Shown here: piece by piece, positions 9,965 through 18,217 of the stretch
Layout of the letters: each line of letters begins with the position of its first letter
How positions within the stretch are numbered: the first letter of the stretch is position 1
Assembly: GCA_934630375.1 (NCBI GenBank)
Contig: CAKTVQ010000013.1
Location: forward strand, 1 to 43,057
DNA length: 43,057 bases
Source: an uncultured Collinsella sp.
GTDB lineage: Bacteria > Actinomycetota > Coriobacteriia > Coriobacteriales > Coriobacteriaceae
Reading direction: 5' to 3'
Notes under the pieces: model-generated
What the model was told of the DNA's origin: nothing
The model's input: only the letters and a program-made list of their open reading frames with translations
Database searches by the model: none
Program-made: the position numbers and the translations under genes

Positions 9965-10584
9965 TGGGGGCTACGTTGTCGGTAGAGGATCAGTTTGAGG
10001 GCGATGAGCGCGCGCTGCTCAAGCGCATTCAAGAGCTGCTCGATGTTCGCATGAAAGATAAGCGCAAGCGCTATGTGCATTCGCTGGGTGTTGCCGAGAC
10101 CGCACTTCATCTGGCCGAGGTCTACGGCGTTGACCGCTTTGATGCCGCTGCCGCCGGCTTGATCCACGACTGGGACAAGGTGCTTTCCGATGACGAGCTC
10201 GTGGCCCGCGCGCTTCACTATGGCATCAAGGTTGCCGGCTCTCCTTCCGCCGCGACGCCGCTTTTGCATGGCCCTGTTGCCGCCTATGAGCTTCCGCAGC
10301 TTTTCCCCGAGCTGTCGCCGGCCGTTTTCCAGGCTGTCGACCGTCACACCGTGGGTGCCTGCGACATGACGCCGCTCGATATGGTGGTCTTTGTGGCCGA
10401 TGCCATCGAACCCAACCGCCATGGTGATTATGCCCACGCGCTGCGCAAGATGGTAGGGGAGTCGACGCTTGACGAGTTGTTCTTCTCCTGTTTTGCGCAG
10501 GGTCTGGTCTACGTGATCCAGTCCGGGCGCTATCTTTATCCCACGGCTATTACGATTTACAACCATTACGCCCAGCTGCGCTAG
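9964..10584 (+). CDS. yqeK: HD-domain dinucleoside tetraphosphatase, YqeK
   Basis: An HD-superfamily hydrolase that in the studied YqeK proteins splits Ap4A symmetrically into two ADP. Metal-binding residues are visible: H39 (YVHSLGVAE), H68-D69 (LIHDWDK), the later DRHTVG stretch and the Asp in FVADAIEPNR. The length, 206 aa from the ATG at 9964, is normal. A GTG at 9961 would add one residue. The TGATG overlap with nadD indicates translational coupling, and the pair nadD-yqeK before rsfS is widely conserved. Confidence 0.92.
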   Translation: MGATLSVEDQFEGDERALLKRIQELLDVRMKDKRKRYVHSLGVAETALHLAEVYGVDRFDAAAAGLIHDWDKVLSDDELVARALHYGIKVAGSPSAATPLLHGPVAAYELPQLFPELSPAVFQAVDRHTVGACDMTPLDMVVFVADAIEPNRHGDYAHALRKMVGESTLDELFFSCFAQGLVYVIQSGRYLYPTAITIYNHYAQLR

Positions 10585-10612
10585 CTCGGGTGTGTCTAGA
10601 AAGAGGTATTCC

Positions 10613-11068
10613 ATGGCCGACGAGACCATGACCGACGAGCAGATTCTTGAAGGTATGGAGCACAAGAGCTTCGCCGCCACGTCCGACCGTACCGCCGCCT
10701 CGCTGTCCGCGAGCGGTATCGCCGCCGAGGATGTCGCCCGCGCCGCCGCGCAGGCCGCCTACGACAAGAAGGGCGAGGACGTGCAGGTGCTCGACCTGAC
10801 CGAGCTTTCCGATGTGTGCGACTACTTTGTGCTTGCCACCGGTACCAACAACCGCCAGGTCGATTCGATCGTCGACGAGATCGAGGAGAAGGTCGCCGAG
10901 GCTTGCGGCGAGCATCCGTTCTCCATCGAGGGCCGTGAGCAGAAGACCTGGATGCTCATGGACTACGGCTCGGTCGTCGTCCACGTCTTCACTCCCGAAG
11001 CCCGCGACTTCTACCGCCTAGAAAAGCTCTGGGGTGACGCCCCCCAGCTCCCCCTCGACCTCCTCTAG
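10613..11068 (+). CDS. rsfS: ribosomal silencing factor RsfS
   Basis: Binds L14 and blocks joining of the subunits when nutrients run low. The domain covers about residues 40-145, with the typical VLDLTELSDVCDYFVLATG, RQVDSIVDEIEEKV and WMLMDYGSVVVHVF segments. The 151 aa include an N-terminal extension of about 35 acidic, Ala-rich residues not found in short RsfS proteins. I chose ATG 10613 because AAGAGG lies six bases before it; an in-frame GTG at 10592 has no such site. This is the last gene of the obgE unit, ending in repeat and terminator sequence. Confidence 0.93.
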   Translation: MADETMTDEQILEGMEHKSFAATSDRTAASLSASGIAAEDVARAAAQAAYDKKGEDVQVLDLTELSDVCDYFVLATGTNNRQVDSIVDEIEEKVAEACGEHPFSIEGREQKTWMLMDYGSVVVHVFTPEARDFYRLEKLWGDAPQLPLDLL

Positions 11069-11100
11069 TGGCTCATTTGATACGGGGCTTTTAGCTAGCC
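11066..11100 (+). repeat. dispersed repeat copy A at the rsfS stop codon
   Basis: Starting with the TAG stop of rsfS, the sequence matches the pattern GCTCATTTG-GGACGGGGCT-TTTTAGCTA-CC that recurs at 19091-19155 after ppsR. The shared blocks are GCTCATTTG, ACGGGGCT and TTTTAGCTA. The copy here is shorter and pairs only weakly with itself. Two independent occurrences, both beginning at a stop codon, support a repeat family; its nature is unknown. Confidence 0.5.
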
Positions 11101-11111
11101 TCGCGCATTTC

Positions 11112-11154
11112 GCCGGGCAGTTGCGGTTTTCCGTACCTGCCTGGCTTTCTTTTT
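11112..11154 (+). terminator. intrinsic terminator of the obgE-rsfS unit
   Basis: GCCGGGCAG (11112-11120) pairs with CTGCCTGGC (11137-11145), with one G-T wobble. An inner stem TGCGG/CCGTA closes a TTTT loop. The run TTTCTTTTT (11146-11154) follows directly. It ends 12 bases before the stop of the convergent dinB gene. Confidence 0.8.
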
Positions 11155-11166
11155 GCCCAAAGACGG

Positions 11167-12381
11167 TTAATCGTTGAAGCGGGATTGGCGGCCGAAGGAT
11201 AGGGCGGTGTCGCCGAACTTGTCTCGGACGGCGTCGATCGCGACGGAGAGCTCGCGACGGTCGCTCGATTGGGCTCCGCGGTCGTCGACTTCGCAGAACA
11301 GGTCGGTCTGGATGCCGCCCTGATGGTCAAAGTCGCTCATGCCGATGCCTGCTAAGCGAACATGCATGCCTTCCTGCCAGATGTTGTCGAGCAGTTCGAG
11401 CGCAACCGCCACAAAGATGTTCTCATCGTCGGTCGGATGAGGCAGCCGGCGCTGTGCCGAGCGACCGCTTCCATACGAATACTTAAGCTTGAGCGTTATC
11501 GTGCCGCCCGTCAGTCCCTGACGGCGTAGACGGCGTCCAACCGACTCACCCAGCAGCGCAATCGCCGCTTCGATGTCCCCACGCTCAGTTAAATCTTTTG
11601 CAAAGGTGCGCTCATTGCTCACCGATTTAACCTCACGCTCTTCATCGAGACTTGTGACTTCGGAGATTTCGAGTCCCAGCGCACGCTGGCGCATGCGTTC
11701 GCCGTTGACGCCAAAAATAGAGGCCAAGGTGGATTCCGGTGCACGTGATAGCTCGCCGAGGGTGTAGATGCGCATACGGCGCAGTCGCTCCTCGGCCGAG
11801 CGCCCGATGCCGCTCATGGTAGATACCGGCAGCGCGGCCAAAAAGCGCTGCTCGGTTCCGGGGCGCACGATGGTCAGCCCAAACGGCTTGTCCCGCTCAC
11901 TTGCGATCTTTGCGACCGTCTTGTTGCAGCCTACGCCAATGGAGCACGTTACTCCCAGCGCTGCCACACGGTCGCTTATACGCCGTGCAACCAGCAGCGG
12001 GTCTTCGGGCGCAAAGCGACCCGGTGTGATATCGATAAAGGCTTCGTCGATGGATACGCGCTCAACGCGCGGGGTCTCGTCGGCGAGAATCGCCATGACC
12101 TGCGCGCTGACCTCGCGGTAGCGATCGAAATGCCCATGCGTCCAAATGGCCTGCGGACACAGGCGCCGTGCCTCGGCCGAGGCCATGGCAGAGTGCACGC
12201 CAAAGCGACGTGCCTCGTAAGAACAGGTGGACACAACGCCACGAGAATCGGCGTCCCCGCCCACGATGAGCGGCTTTCCGCGCCATTCGGGATGATCGAG
12301 CATCTCTACGCTCGCAAAAAACGCATCGAGGTCCATGAGGCCCACCGCCGAACCCGTCCAGGGAGGCGGTGTGACGCCCAT
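11167..12381 (-). CDS. dinB: DNA polymerase IV (Y-family translesion polymerase)
   Basis: An error-prone polymerase that copies past damaged bases. Numbered from the farther ATG at 12420, the catalytic carboxylates are D30 (LMDLDAFFASVE) and D125-E126 (VSIDEAFID). A little-finger domain covers about 255-360. A QTDLF sequence near the C-terminus fits the sliding-clamp binding motif. I prefer ATG 12381 (404 aa) because GAGG lies five bases before it, while the ATG at 12420 has no ribosome binding site and almost touches a TATACT -10 element. The gene stands alone, convergent with rsfS and divergent from rpsP. No clear LexA box is visible. Confidence 0.92.
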   Translation of the reverse strand: MGVTPPPWTGSAVGLMDLDAFFASVEMLDHPEWRGKPLIVGGDADSRGVVSTCSYEARRFGVHSAMASAEARRLCPQAIWTHGHFDRYREVSAQVMAILADETPRVERVSIDEAFIDITPGRFAPEDPLLVARRISDRVAALGVTCSIGVGCNKTVAKIASERDKPFGLTIVRPGTEQRFLAALPVSTMSGIGRSAEERLRRMRIYTLGELSRAPESTLASIFGVNGERMRQRALGLEISEVTSLDEEREVKSVSNERTFAKDLTERGDIEAAIALLGESVGRRLRRQGLTGGTITLKLKYSYGSGRSAQRRLPHPTDDENIFVAVALELLDNIWQEGMHVRLAGIGMSDFDHQGGIQTDLFCEVDDRGAQSSDRRELSVAIDAVRDKFGDTALSFGRQSRFND

Positions 12382-12426
12382 GGCATCCTCATAACCGTAT
12401 GTATGTTCGCGTCTTTCCATGTCATG

Positions 12427-12432
12427 AGTATA
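12427..12432 (-). promoter_or_regulatory. candidate -10 element for dinB
   Basis: On the minus strand TATACT occupies these bases. Transcription would start near 12420, about 39 bases before the preferred dinB start. No good -35 is seen at the expected distance, so the call is weak. Confidence 0.35.
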
Positions 12433-12464
12433 CCGCGCAGCTCATGTGGGGTGCGTGTATGTGC

Positions 12465-12492
12465 TTGCAAATCCCGAATTCTTGTCTAAGAT
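12465..12492 (+). promoter_or_regulatory. candidate upstream promoter for the rpsP operon
   Basis: TTGCAA (12465-12470) and TAAGAT (12487-12492) are 16 bases apart. The predicted leader to rpsP would be about 120 bases. It is weaker than the second candidate at 12537-12565, and both may be used. Confidence 0.35.
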
Positions 12493-12536
12493 ATGGATTT
12501 GCCCTCGACTACACCGAAGAAGTTGGTCTCACGGAC

Positions 12537-12565
12537 TTCACCTGCCCGCGTCGATGGCGTATTAT
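12537..12565 (+). promoter_or_regulatory. candidate main promoter for the rpsP operon
   Basis: TTCACC (12537-12542) and TATTAT (12560-12565) are separated by 17 bases. The start would be near 12572, leaving a 50-base leader. That leader contains a small hairpin, GCAGC-CTAAA-GCTGC (12588-12602), just ahead of the GGAGGAG box at 12609-12615. Confidence 0.55.
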
Positions 12566-12621
12566 GTTCAACTGTTTGTTTGTAGTTGCAGCCTAAAGCT
12601 GCTTGGTTGGAGGAGTTTCCT

Positions 12622-12963
12622 TTGGCAGTCAAGATTCGCCTTGCTCGTCACGGCGCTAAGAAGCGTCCGTACTACCGTGTCGTCGTCGCCGATTCCCGCG
12701 CCCCGCGTGACGGTCGTATCATCGAGGAGGTTGGCCGCTACAACCCGATGACCGCCCCCAAGACCATCAACCTCGACCTCGAGAAGATCGCCGACTGGCA
12801 GTCCAAGGGCGCTCAGCTCACCGACGCCGTCGCCGCTCTGGTCAAGGCCGCCAACGAGGGCGAGAAGACCGAGACCGTCGTCAAGAAGTCCAAGAAGCAG
12901 CTCGCCAAAGAGGCCGAGGCCGCTAAGGCTGCCGCTGAGGCCGCTGAGGGCGCCGAGGAGTAA
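12622..12963 (+). CDS. rpsP: 30S ribosomal protein S16
   Basis: S16 (113 aa) is an early-binding small-subunit protein. It begins [20 protein letters not shown], the canonical start, at a TTG codon at 12622 that lies seven bases after GGAGGAG. A TTG at 12586 in the same frame adds residues foreign to S16 and is not used. Residues past about 85 form a Lys-rich then Ala/Glu-rich tail ([17 protein letters not shown]), longer than in most S16 proteins. It leads a tightly packed operon, rpsP-khpA-rimM-trmD-lepB. Confidence 0.96.
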   Translation: MAVKIRLARHGAKKRPYYRVVVADSRAPRDGRIIEEVGRYNPMTAPKTINLDLEKIADWQSKGAQLTDAVAALVKAANEGEKTETVVKKSKKQLAKEAEAAKAAAEAAEGAEE

Positions 12964-12966
12964 ATC

Positions 12967-13251
12967 GTGCCTGAGGTTGACGCTGCACAGCTCGAGGGTG
13001 AGGCAATGCTCTCAGATCGCATCGCCGATCTCGTCGAATATCTCGTTGTTCAGATCGTCGACGACCCGGATTCCGTGAGTCTTGAGGTCATCGATGGTGA
13101 CGACGCCTCTACGATTGAGGTTTCGGTTGCCGAGGATGACGTCGCTAAGGTCATCGGCCGTCGTGGCCGTACCATCAAGGCCATTCGCACGCTCGCCCGT
13201 GCACTGGCCGCTCGCCTCGACACAGCAGTCGAGGTAGAGGTTCTGGGCTAG
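12967..13251 (+). CDS. khpA: KH-domain RNA-binding protein KhpA
   Basis: A small KH-domain protein (94 aa) with the GXXG loop in VIGRRGRTIKAIRTLA at about 60-75. KhpA proteins bind RNA, often with KhpB/Jag, and affect cell division and ribosome-related processes; their location between rpsP and rimM is widely conserved. The start is uncertain. GTG 12967 has AGGAG six bases upstream, while ATG 13006 (LSDRIADLVEYLV, closer to the usual KhpA beginning, 81 aa) has GAGGG seven bases upstream. I report the longer form. Confidence 0.9.
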   Translation: MPEVDAAQLEGEAMLSDRIADLVEYLVVQIVDDPDSVSLEVIDGDDASTIEVSVAEDDVAKVIGRRGRTIKAIRTLARALAARLDTAVEVEVLG

Positions 13252-13255
13252 GACC

Positions 13256-13777
13256 TTGAGGTCCCAGTACAAAAACATCGCCCGTGTGGTCAAGCCGCAC
13301 GGAAGGAAGGGGGAGGTCCTCGCGCAGCCGCTGCGGGGGCTTCCTTCTGTATTGACGCCGGGTATGCGTGTCGCCTTGACGCCACCGGCGCTCAAACGCG
13401 ACCGTTTTTGCACGGTCACATCCGTCACCGATACGGGCGATGGCGATCTGGTCTCGTTTGAGGGCATTGACGACTTGACGGCCGCCGAGGGCATCATCGG
13501 ATGCTACGTGCTGGCAAATCGTGACGATTTTGAGCTCGATTCGCTCGACGCCGCCTATACCGACCTGATGGGTCGCGAGGTGGTCGACGAGCACTTCGGT
13601 TCACTCGGAACGATCGTCGAGATCATGTCGACGCCCGCTAACGATGTTTGGGTTGTCGAGGGCGATCGGTACGGCGAGGTACTGATTCCCGTGATCGAGC
13701 AGGTTGTGCTCGATCTTCCCGACACAGGAACAATTTCCGTCCACGTTATGGACGGCCTGATCGATATGGACAAGTAG
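13256..13777 (+). CDS. rimM: 16S rRNA processing protein RimM
   Basis: Binds S19 and helps mature the 30S head. The N-terminal RimM barrel begins ARVVKPHGRKGEVLAQPL, and the C-terminal PRC barrel includes LMGREVVDEHFGSLGTI and GEVLIPVIEQVVLDLP. The length (173 aa) is standard. The start appears to be TTG 13256, four bases after the khpA stop, with only a poor AGGA upstream, so translation probably depends on coupling to khpA. There is no better start codon before the conserved ARVVKPHG. Confidence 0.93.
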   Translation: MRSQYKNIARVVKPHGRKGEVLAQPLRGLPSVLTPGMRVALTPPALKRDRFCTVTSVTDTGDGDLVSFEGIDDLTAAEGIIGCYVLANRDDFELDSLDAAYTDLMGREVVDEHFGSLGTIVEIMSTPANDVWVVEGDRYGEVLIPVIEQVVLDLPDTGTISVHVMDGLIDMDK

Positions 13778-13787
13778 GGAGGACAAC

Positions 13788-14546
13788 ATGCTGATTGAGA
13801 CCCTTTCGGTCTTTCCCGAGATGTTTGAGCCCGTCATGTCCACATCGATTTTGGGCCGCGCCCGCAAGGCCGGCCTTTTTGATTTTAAGGCGTATAACCT
13901 GCGCGACTGGACGCACGACCGTCATCGTACCGTCGATGACGAGCCGTACGGCGGCGGGCAGGGCATGCTCATGAAGGTCGAGCCTATCGCCGAGGCCATC
14001 GAGGCCATTAGCGCGGAGGGCCCCAAGCCGACGGTGGTGTTCTTCACCCCGTGCGGCGAGCCCTTTACGCAGCATGTGGCCGAGCGCCTGCTCAAAAGCG
14101 AGCGCCTGCTGTTTGTGTGCAGCCGTTACGAGGGTGTCGACGAGCGTGCCTATGCGTATGCCGACGAGCGCCTGTCGATCGGCGATTACGTGCTCACGGG
14201 CGGCGAGCTTCCCGCTATGGTCGTTGCCGATGCCGTCGTACGCCTGATTCCCGGCGCCCTTGGTGACGAGATGAGCAACGTCGACGAGTCGTTCTCGACC
14301 GCCGAGGACGGAGGCCTGCTCGAGTATGCGCAGTACACCCGCCCCGCCGAGTTCAACGGCGAGGGCGTGCCTCCTGTGCTCGTGAGTGGCGACCACGCCA
14401 AGGTTGACGCTTGGCGCCGCAAGAACGCCATCGAGCGCACCTGCCGCTGGCGTCCCGACTTGATCGAGACTGCGCGGCTCACGCCCGAGGAGCGCGCTTA
14501 CGCGCAGGAGATCCTTGACGCTTCGTATTCGCAGAGCGAGGAGTGA
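13788..14546 (+). CDS. trmD: tRNA (guanine-N1)-methyltransferase
   Basis: Methylates G37 of tRNAs next to the anticodon, preventing frameshifts, using S-adenosylmethionine. The trefoil-knot residues are present: SRYEGVDERA near 110 and SIGDYVLTGGELPAMV near 130, followed by RLIPGALG. The N-terminus (IETLSVFPEMFEPVMSTSI) and the DEPYGGGQGMLMKVEP loop are typical. The length is 252 aa. The ATG follows GGGAGGA closely; trmD and lepB are separated by only two bases. Confidence 0.96.
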   Translation: MLIETLSVFPEMFEPVMSTSILGRARKAGLFDFKAYNLRDWTHDRHRTVDDEPYGGGQGMLMKVEPIAEAIEAISAEGPKPTVVFFTPCGEPFTQHVAERLLKSERLLFVCSRYEGVDERAYAYADERLSIGDYVLTGGELPAMVVADAVVRLIPGALGDEMSNVDESFSTAEDGGLLEYAQYTRPAEFNGEGVPPVLVSGDHAKVDAWRRKNAIERTCRWRPDLIETARLTPEERAYAQEILDASYSQSEE

Positions 14547-14548
14547 GT

Positions 14549-15112
14549 ATGGTTCCATCGCAGCATTCCGCGTTGAGGGGCGCTTTTGAGTGGATCGCGG
14601 TCATCGCGATCGCGCTTGTGGCCACCTTCCTGATCCGCACCTTTGTGGTCGAGCCCTTTGTGGTGCCCACCGGTTCTATGGAGGACACGATTGAGATTGG
14701 CGACCAGATCCTGGCGCAAAAGGTGAGCCTCGAGCTCGGTCAGCCCGTCAAGCAGGGCGATATCGTGGTGTTTCACAACCCCGACGGCACCTCCGAGCAT
14801 GATATTCTTGTCAAGCGCGTTATTGCCACGGCCGGCCAGACGGTCGACCTGCAGGACGGCAAGGTGGTCGTTGACGGCCAAGCGCTCGACGAGGACTATA
14901 CGGCGGGCATGAGCTGGCCGCTTTCGGTCCAAGCGCCCGGCGTCCAGGTGAGCTATCCCTACACCGTCCCCGACGGGTGTGTGTGGGTGATGGGCGACAA
15001 CCGAGAGAACTCAGCCGACTCCCGCTATTTTGGGCCGGTCGACCGCTCCGATTTGATGGCAGTGGCACTCGTTCGCTACTGGCCGCTCAACCGCATCGGC
15101 GCTATCGACTAA
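14549..15112 (+). CDS. lepB: signal peptidase I
   Basis: Cleaves signal peptides from exported proteins at the outer face of the membrane. One N-terminal helix (about 13-33) anchors it. The catalytic serine is S43 (VPTGSMEDT) and the lysine is K89 (LVKRVIA). The GDNRENSADSRYFGPV box ends the domain. At 187 aa it is the compact single-anchor Gram-positive form. I chose ATG 14549 because GAGGAG lies five bases before it. An in-frame GTG at 14543 overlaps trmD and adds two residues. Confidence 0.95.
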   Translation: MVPSQHSALRGAFEWIAVIAIALVATFLIRTFVVEPFVVPTGSMEDTIEIGDQILAQKVSLELGQPVKQGDIVVFHNPDGTSEHDILVKRVIATAGQTVDLQDGKVVVDGQALDEDYTAGMSWPLSVQAPGVQVSYPYTVPDGCVWVMGDNRENSADSRYFGPVDRSDLMAVALVRYWPLNRIGAID

Positions 15113-15171
15113 AAACCGCTATAGTACAGTACCTAACCGTGTAATCGTTTCGACGAGGGGATATTAGAGGC

Positions 15172-16083
15172 ATGAACGCTTCATCGCTTTCCTTCCAAGA
15201 CATCATCCTGCGCCTCCAGCAGTACTGGGGCGAGCAGGGCTGCGTCATTATGCAGCCCTATGACTCCGAGGTCGGTGCCGGTACCTTCCATACCGCGACC
15301 ACGCTGCGCTCGCTCGGTCCCGCCGAGTGGCGCACCTGCTATGCGCAGCCCTGCCGCCGTCCCGCCGACGGCCGCTACGGCGAGAACCCTAACCGCATGC
15401 AGCACTACTATCAGTTCCAGGTGCTCATCAAGCCCTCGCCGGTCAACGCACAGGAGCTCTACCTGGGGTCTCTTGCCGCCATTGGCCTGGACCCCAACGA
15501 CCATGACGTTCGCTTTGTCGAGGACGACTGGGAGAGCCCGACCCTGGGCGCCTGGGGCCTTGGCTGGGAGGTCTGGCTCAACGGTATGGAGGTCACGCAG
15601 TTTACGTACTTCCAGCAGGTGGGCGGTATCGAGGTCGACCCCGTGCCCGTCGAGATCACCTATGGCCTGGAGCGTATCGCCATGTATGCCCAGGGCGTCA
15701 ACTCCGTTTACGACCTGGTGTGGAGCTACCTGCCCGACGGTACGCCCATGACCTATGGCGACGTGTTCCTCGAGAACGAGCGCGAGTTCAGTGCCTATAA
15801 CTTTGAGGTCGCCAACGTCGAGATGATGCGTCAGAAGTTTGACGACTACGAGGCCGAGTGCCATTCCTGCCTGGAGCGCAAGCTGCCGCTGCCAGCGTAT
15901 GACTGTGTCATGAAGTGCAGCCACGCTTTCAACCTGCTCGATGCCCGCGGCGCCCTGTCCGCGGTCGAGCGTGCCAACTACATCCTGCGCGTCCGCGCCG
16001 TCGCCAAGGCGTGCTGCGAGGCCTATATGGCCGAGGTCGCCGGAGTCAACGAGAATGCCGACCAGGAAGGCGAGGTGGCGTAA
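15172..16083 (+). CDS. glyQ: glycyl-tRNA synthetase alpha subunit
   Basis: Catalytic subunit of the alpha2beta2 bacterial glycyl-tRNA synthetase, a class II enzyme that charges tRNA-Gly. It is 303 aa, as in E. coli. Family blocks are clear: the opening [17 protein letters not shown], then [17 protein letters not shown], the motif-2 region [11 protein letters not shown], and [12 protein letters not shown]. The 59 bases upstream hold TATAGT but no good -35 and are too short for a T-box. glyS follows after 3 bases. Confidence 0.97.
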   Translation: MNASSLSFQDIILRLQQYWGEQGCVIMQPYDSEVGAGTFHTATTLRSLGPAEWRTCYAQPCRRPADGRYGENPNRMQHYYQFQVLIKPSPVNAQELYLGSLAAIGLDPNDHDVRFVEDDWESPTLGAWGLGWEVWLNGMEVTQFTYFQQVGGIEVDPVPVEITYGLERIAMYAQGVNSVYDLVWSYLPDGTPMTYGDVFLENEREFSAYNFEVANVEMMRQKFDDYEAECHSCLERKLPLPAYDCVMKCSHAFNLLDARGALSAVERANYILRVRAVAKACCEAYMAEVAGVNENADQEGEVA

Positions 16084-16086
16084 GCC

Positions 16087-18183
16087 ATGGCAGACGCTAA
16101 GGATTTCCTGTTTGAGATCGGTACGGAGGAAATGCCCTCCGCACCGCTGAACAATGCCGTCAAGCAGCTTGGCACCATGATCGCCAAGGGCCTCGACGAG
16201 GCCGGTCTGGCCCATGGCGAGGTCCGCGTGATCTCGAGTCCGCGTCGTCTGGCTGCGCTCGTGGCCAACGTCGCCACTGCGACCGATGAGGTTCACGAGG
16301 TCAAGCGTGGCCCTGCGGCCAGCATCGCCTTCGATGCTGACGGTAACGCCACCAAGGCCGCCCAGGGCTTCGCCCGCAAGTGCGGTGTGGCTGCCGAGGA
16401 TCTGGTCCGTCGCGAGGACACCGACGGCCGTGAGTACGTCTTTGCCGAGAAGAACATTCCTTCCGCTCCGGCTACTCCGATCCTGACGGCCCTGTGCGAG
16501 AAGACCATCGCCGGCCTGCAGTGGCCCAACTACCGTAGTCAGCGCTGGGGCCACGAGCACGCCACCTTCGTGCGCCCGGTTCGCTGGATCTGCTGCCTTT
16601 TGGGCGAGGATGTTGTGCCCGTGTCGTTTGCCGACGTGACGAGCGGCAACACCACGCGCGGCCATCGCGTGCTTGGCCCCGGTGACCACGTTGTCGCCAG
16701 CCCCGCCGCCTACGAGCAGGTGCTCGAGGACGCCGGCGTGCTTTCTGCCGAGCGCCGTCGCGAGGCGATTCTAGCCGGTATCGCCGAGGTCGAGGCTGCC
16801 CGTCCCGGCTGCCATGTCGATACGCCCAAGAAGGTCTTTGAGGAGGTTATCAACCTCTGCGAGTGGCCGACGGTGCTCGTCGGTACCTTCGATGAGGAGT
16901 TCCTCAAGGTTCCGCACGAGATCATCTGCGAGTCCATGCTCACCAACCAGCGCTACTTCCCGATCTATGACGGCGAGGGCAAGCTTACGCGTGAGTTCGT
17001 GGTCGTTTCCAACAGCAAGCCCGAGAACGCCGAGCGCGTGATCGACGGTAACGAGCGCGTTGTGCGTGCCCGTCTGGACGACGCTAAGTTCTTCTACGAG
17101 GAGGACCTGAAGATCTCCCTCGACGAGTTCCGTGAGCGCCTGTCCAAGGTCGCCTTCCAGGAGAAGCTCGGCAGCGTGCTCGCCAAGTCCGAGCGCATCG
17201 AGCAGCTCGCGCTCGCTATTGCCCGCGAAGCTCATCTGGGCGCCCATCTTGCCGCCGACGCTGCTCGTGCCGCGCACCTGTGCAAGGCAGACCTGGTGTC
17301 CAACGCCGTCGTCGAGTTCACGAGCCAACAGGGCGTGATGGGCGGTTACTACGCCACCGCGATGGGGGAGAACGACGAGGTCGCCCACGCCATTCGCGAT
17401 CATTATCGTCCCCGCTTTGCCGGTGACGAGCTGCCTGAGGGCACCGCTGGCTGCATCGTGGCCTGCGCCGACAAGCTCGATACCATCGCCGGTATCTTTG
17501 CCATCGGCGAGCCCCCGACTGGCTCCTCCGATCCCTACGCGCTGCGTCGTGCCGCTATCGGTATCATCAACATCCTGCGCGACCGTCTGCCGATCGATCC
17601 CACGTCGCTCATCGACTTTGCGCTCGAGCTCTATAGCGAGCAGGGCATTGAGTTCGACGCCGCCGAGGTCGCCCAGCAGGTTCGCGACTTCTTCCATGGC
17701 CGCCTGGTGAGCATGGCCCGCGACGAAAAGATCCCGGCCGATACCGTTGCCGCCGTCTCCGCGGTGCACATCATCGCCCCGTCCGTCTTCTTCGCCCGCT
17801 GCGCCGCCCTCGACGAGGCCCGCAAGAACGATGCCGAGACCTTCGACAACCTGGCTACCGCCTATGCCCGCGCCGCGCACATCTCCAAGCCCGAGCTGGG
17901 TGCGGAGTACGATCGCAGCCTGATGGGCGAGGCCGAGCTCGCGCTCGCTGACGCCTCCGAGGCTGCTCAGACCGCTGTCGATGCCGCCCTTGCTGCCGAG
18001 GACTACCCGGCCGCATTTGCCGCCCTCGCCGCCCTGCGCGCGCCCATCGACCGTTTCTTCGATGAGGTCATGGTCATGGACAAGGACGAGCAGCTCCGCG
18101 ATAATCGCCTTAAGCTGCTCAACCGCTTCGAGGCCGTTTTCTCCGGCATCGCCAACATCGGTGAGCTTGCCCGCAAAAAGTAA
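16087..18183 (+). CDS. glyS: glycyl-tRNA synthetase beta subunit
   Basis: The beta subunit (698 aa) binds the tRNA and completes the tetrameric synthetase with GlyQ. Recognisable stretches include the start LFEIGTEEMPSAPLNNAV, the central RPVRWI and LTNQRYFPIY, the HD-like domain region with EFTSQQGVMGGYYA, DKLDTIAGIFAIGEPPTGS, and the C-terminal anticodon-binding helices ending in NRLKLLNRFEAVFSGIA. The length is normal. It follows glyQ with no room for separate control. Confidence 0.97.
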   Translation: MADAKDFLFEIGTEEMPSAPLNNAVKQLGTMIAKGLDEAGLAHGEVRVISSPRRLAALVANVATATDEVHEVKRGPAASIAFDADGNATKAAQGFARKCGVAAEDLVRREDTDGREYVFAEKNIPSAPATPILTALCEKTIAGLQWPNYRSQRWGHEHATFVRPVRWICCLLGEDVVPVSFADVTSGNTTRGHRVLGPGDHVVASPAAYEQVLEDAGVLSAERRREAILAGIAEVEAARPGCHVDTPKKVFEEVINLCEWPTVLVGTFDEEFLKVPHEIICESMLTNQRYFPIYDGEGKLTREFVVVSNSKPENAERVIDGNERVVRARLDDAKFFYEEDLKISLDEFRERLSKVAFQEKLGSVLAKSERIEQLALAIAREAHLGAHLAADAARAAHLCKADLVSNAVVEFTSQQGVMGGYYATAMGENDEVAHAIRDHYRPRFAGDELPEGTAGCIVACADKLDTIAGIFAIGEPPTGSSDPYALRRAAIGIINILRDRLPIDPTSLIDFALELYSEQGIEFDAAEVAQQVRDFFHGRLVSMARDEKIPADTVAAVSAVHIIAPSVFFARCAALDEARKNDAETFDNLATAYARAAHISKPELGAEYDRSLMGEAELALADASEAAQTAVDAALAAEDYPAAFAALAALRAPIDRFFDEVMVMDKDEQLRDNRLKLLNRFEAVFSGIANIGELARKK

Positions 18184-18217
18184 GCCAGCCTGCGCATAAG
18201 CGCAAAAGGAGCCCCGC

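Noticed and set aside
15113..15171. T-box riboswitch before glyQ
   Set aside because: The 59-base gap is too short for a T-box and has no specifier stem or terminator/antiterminator pair.
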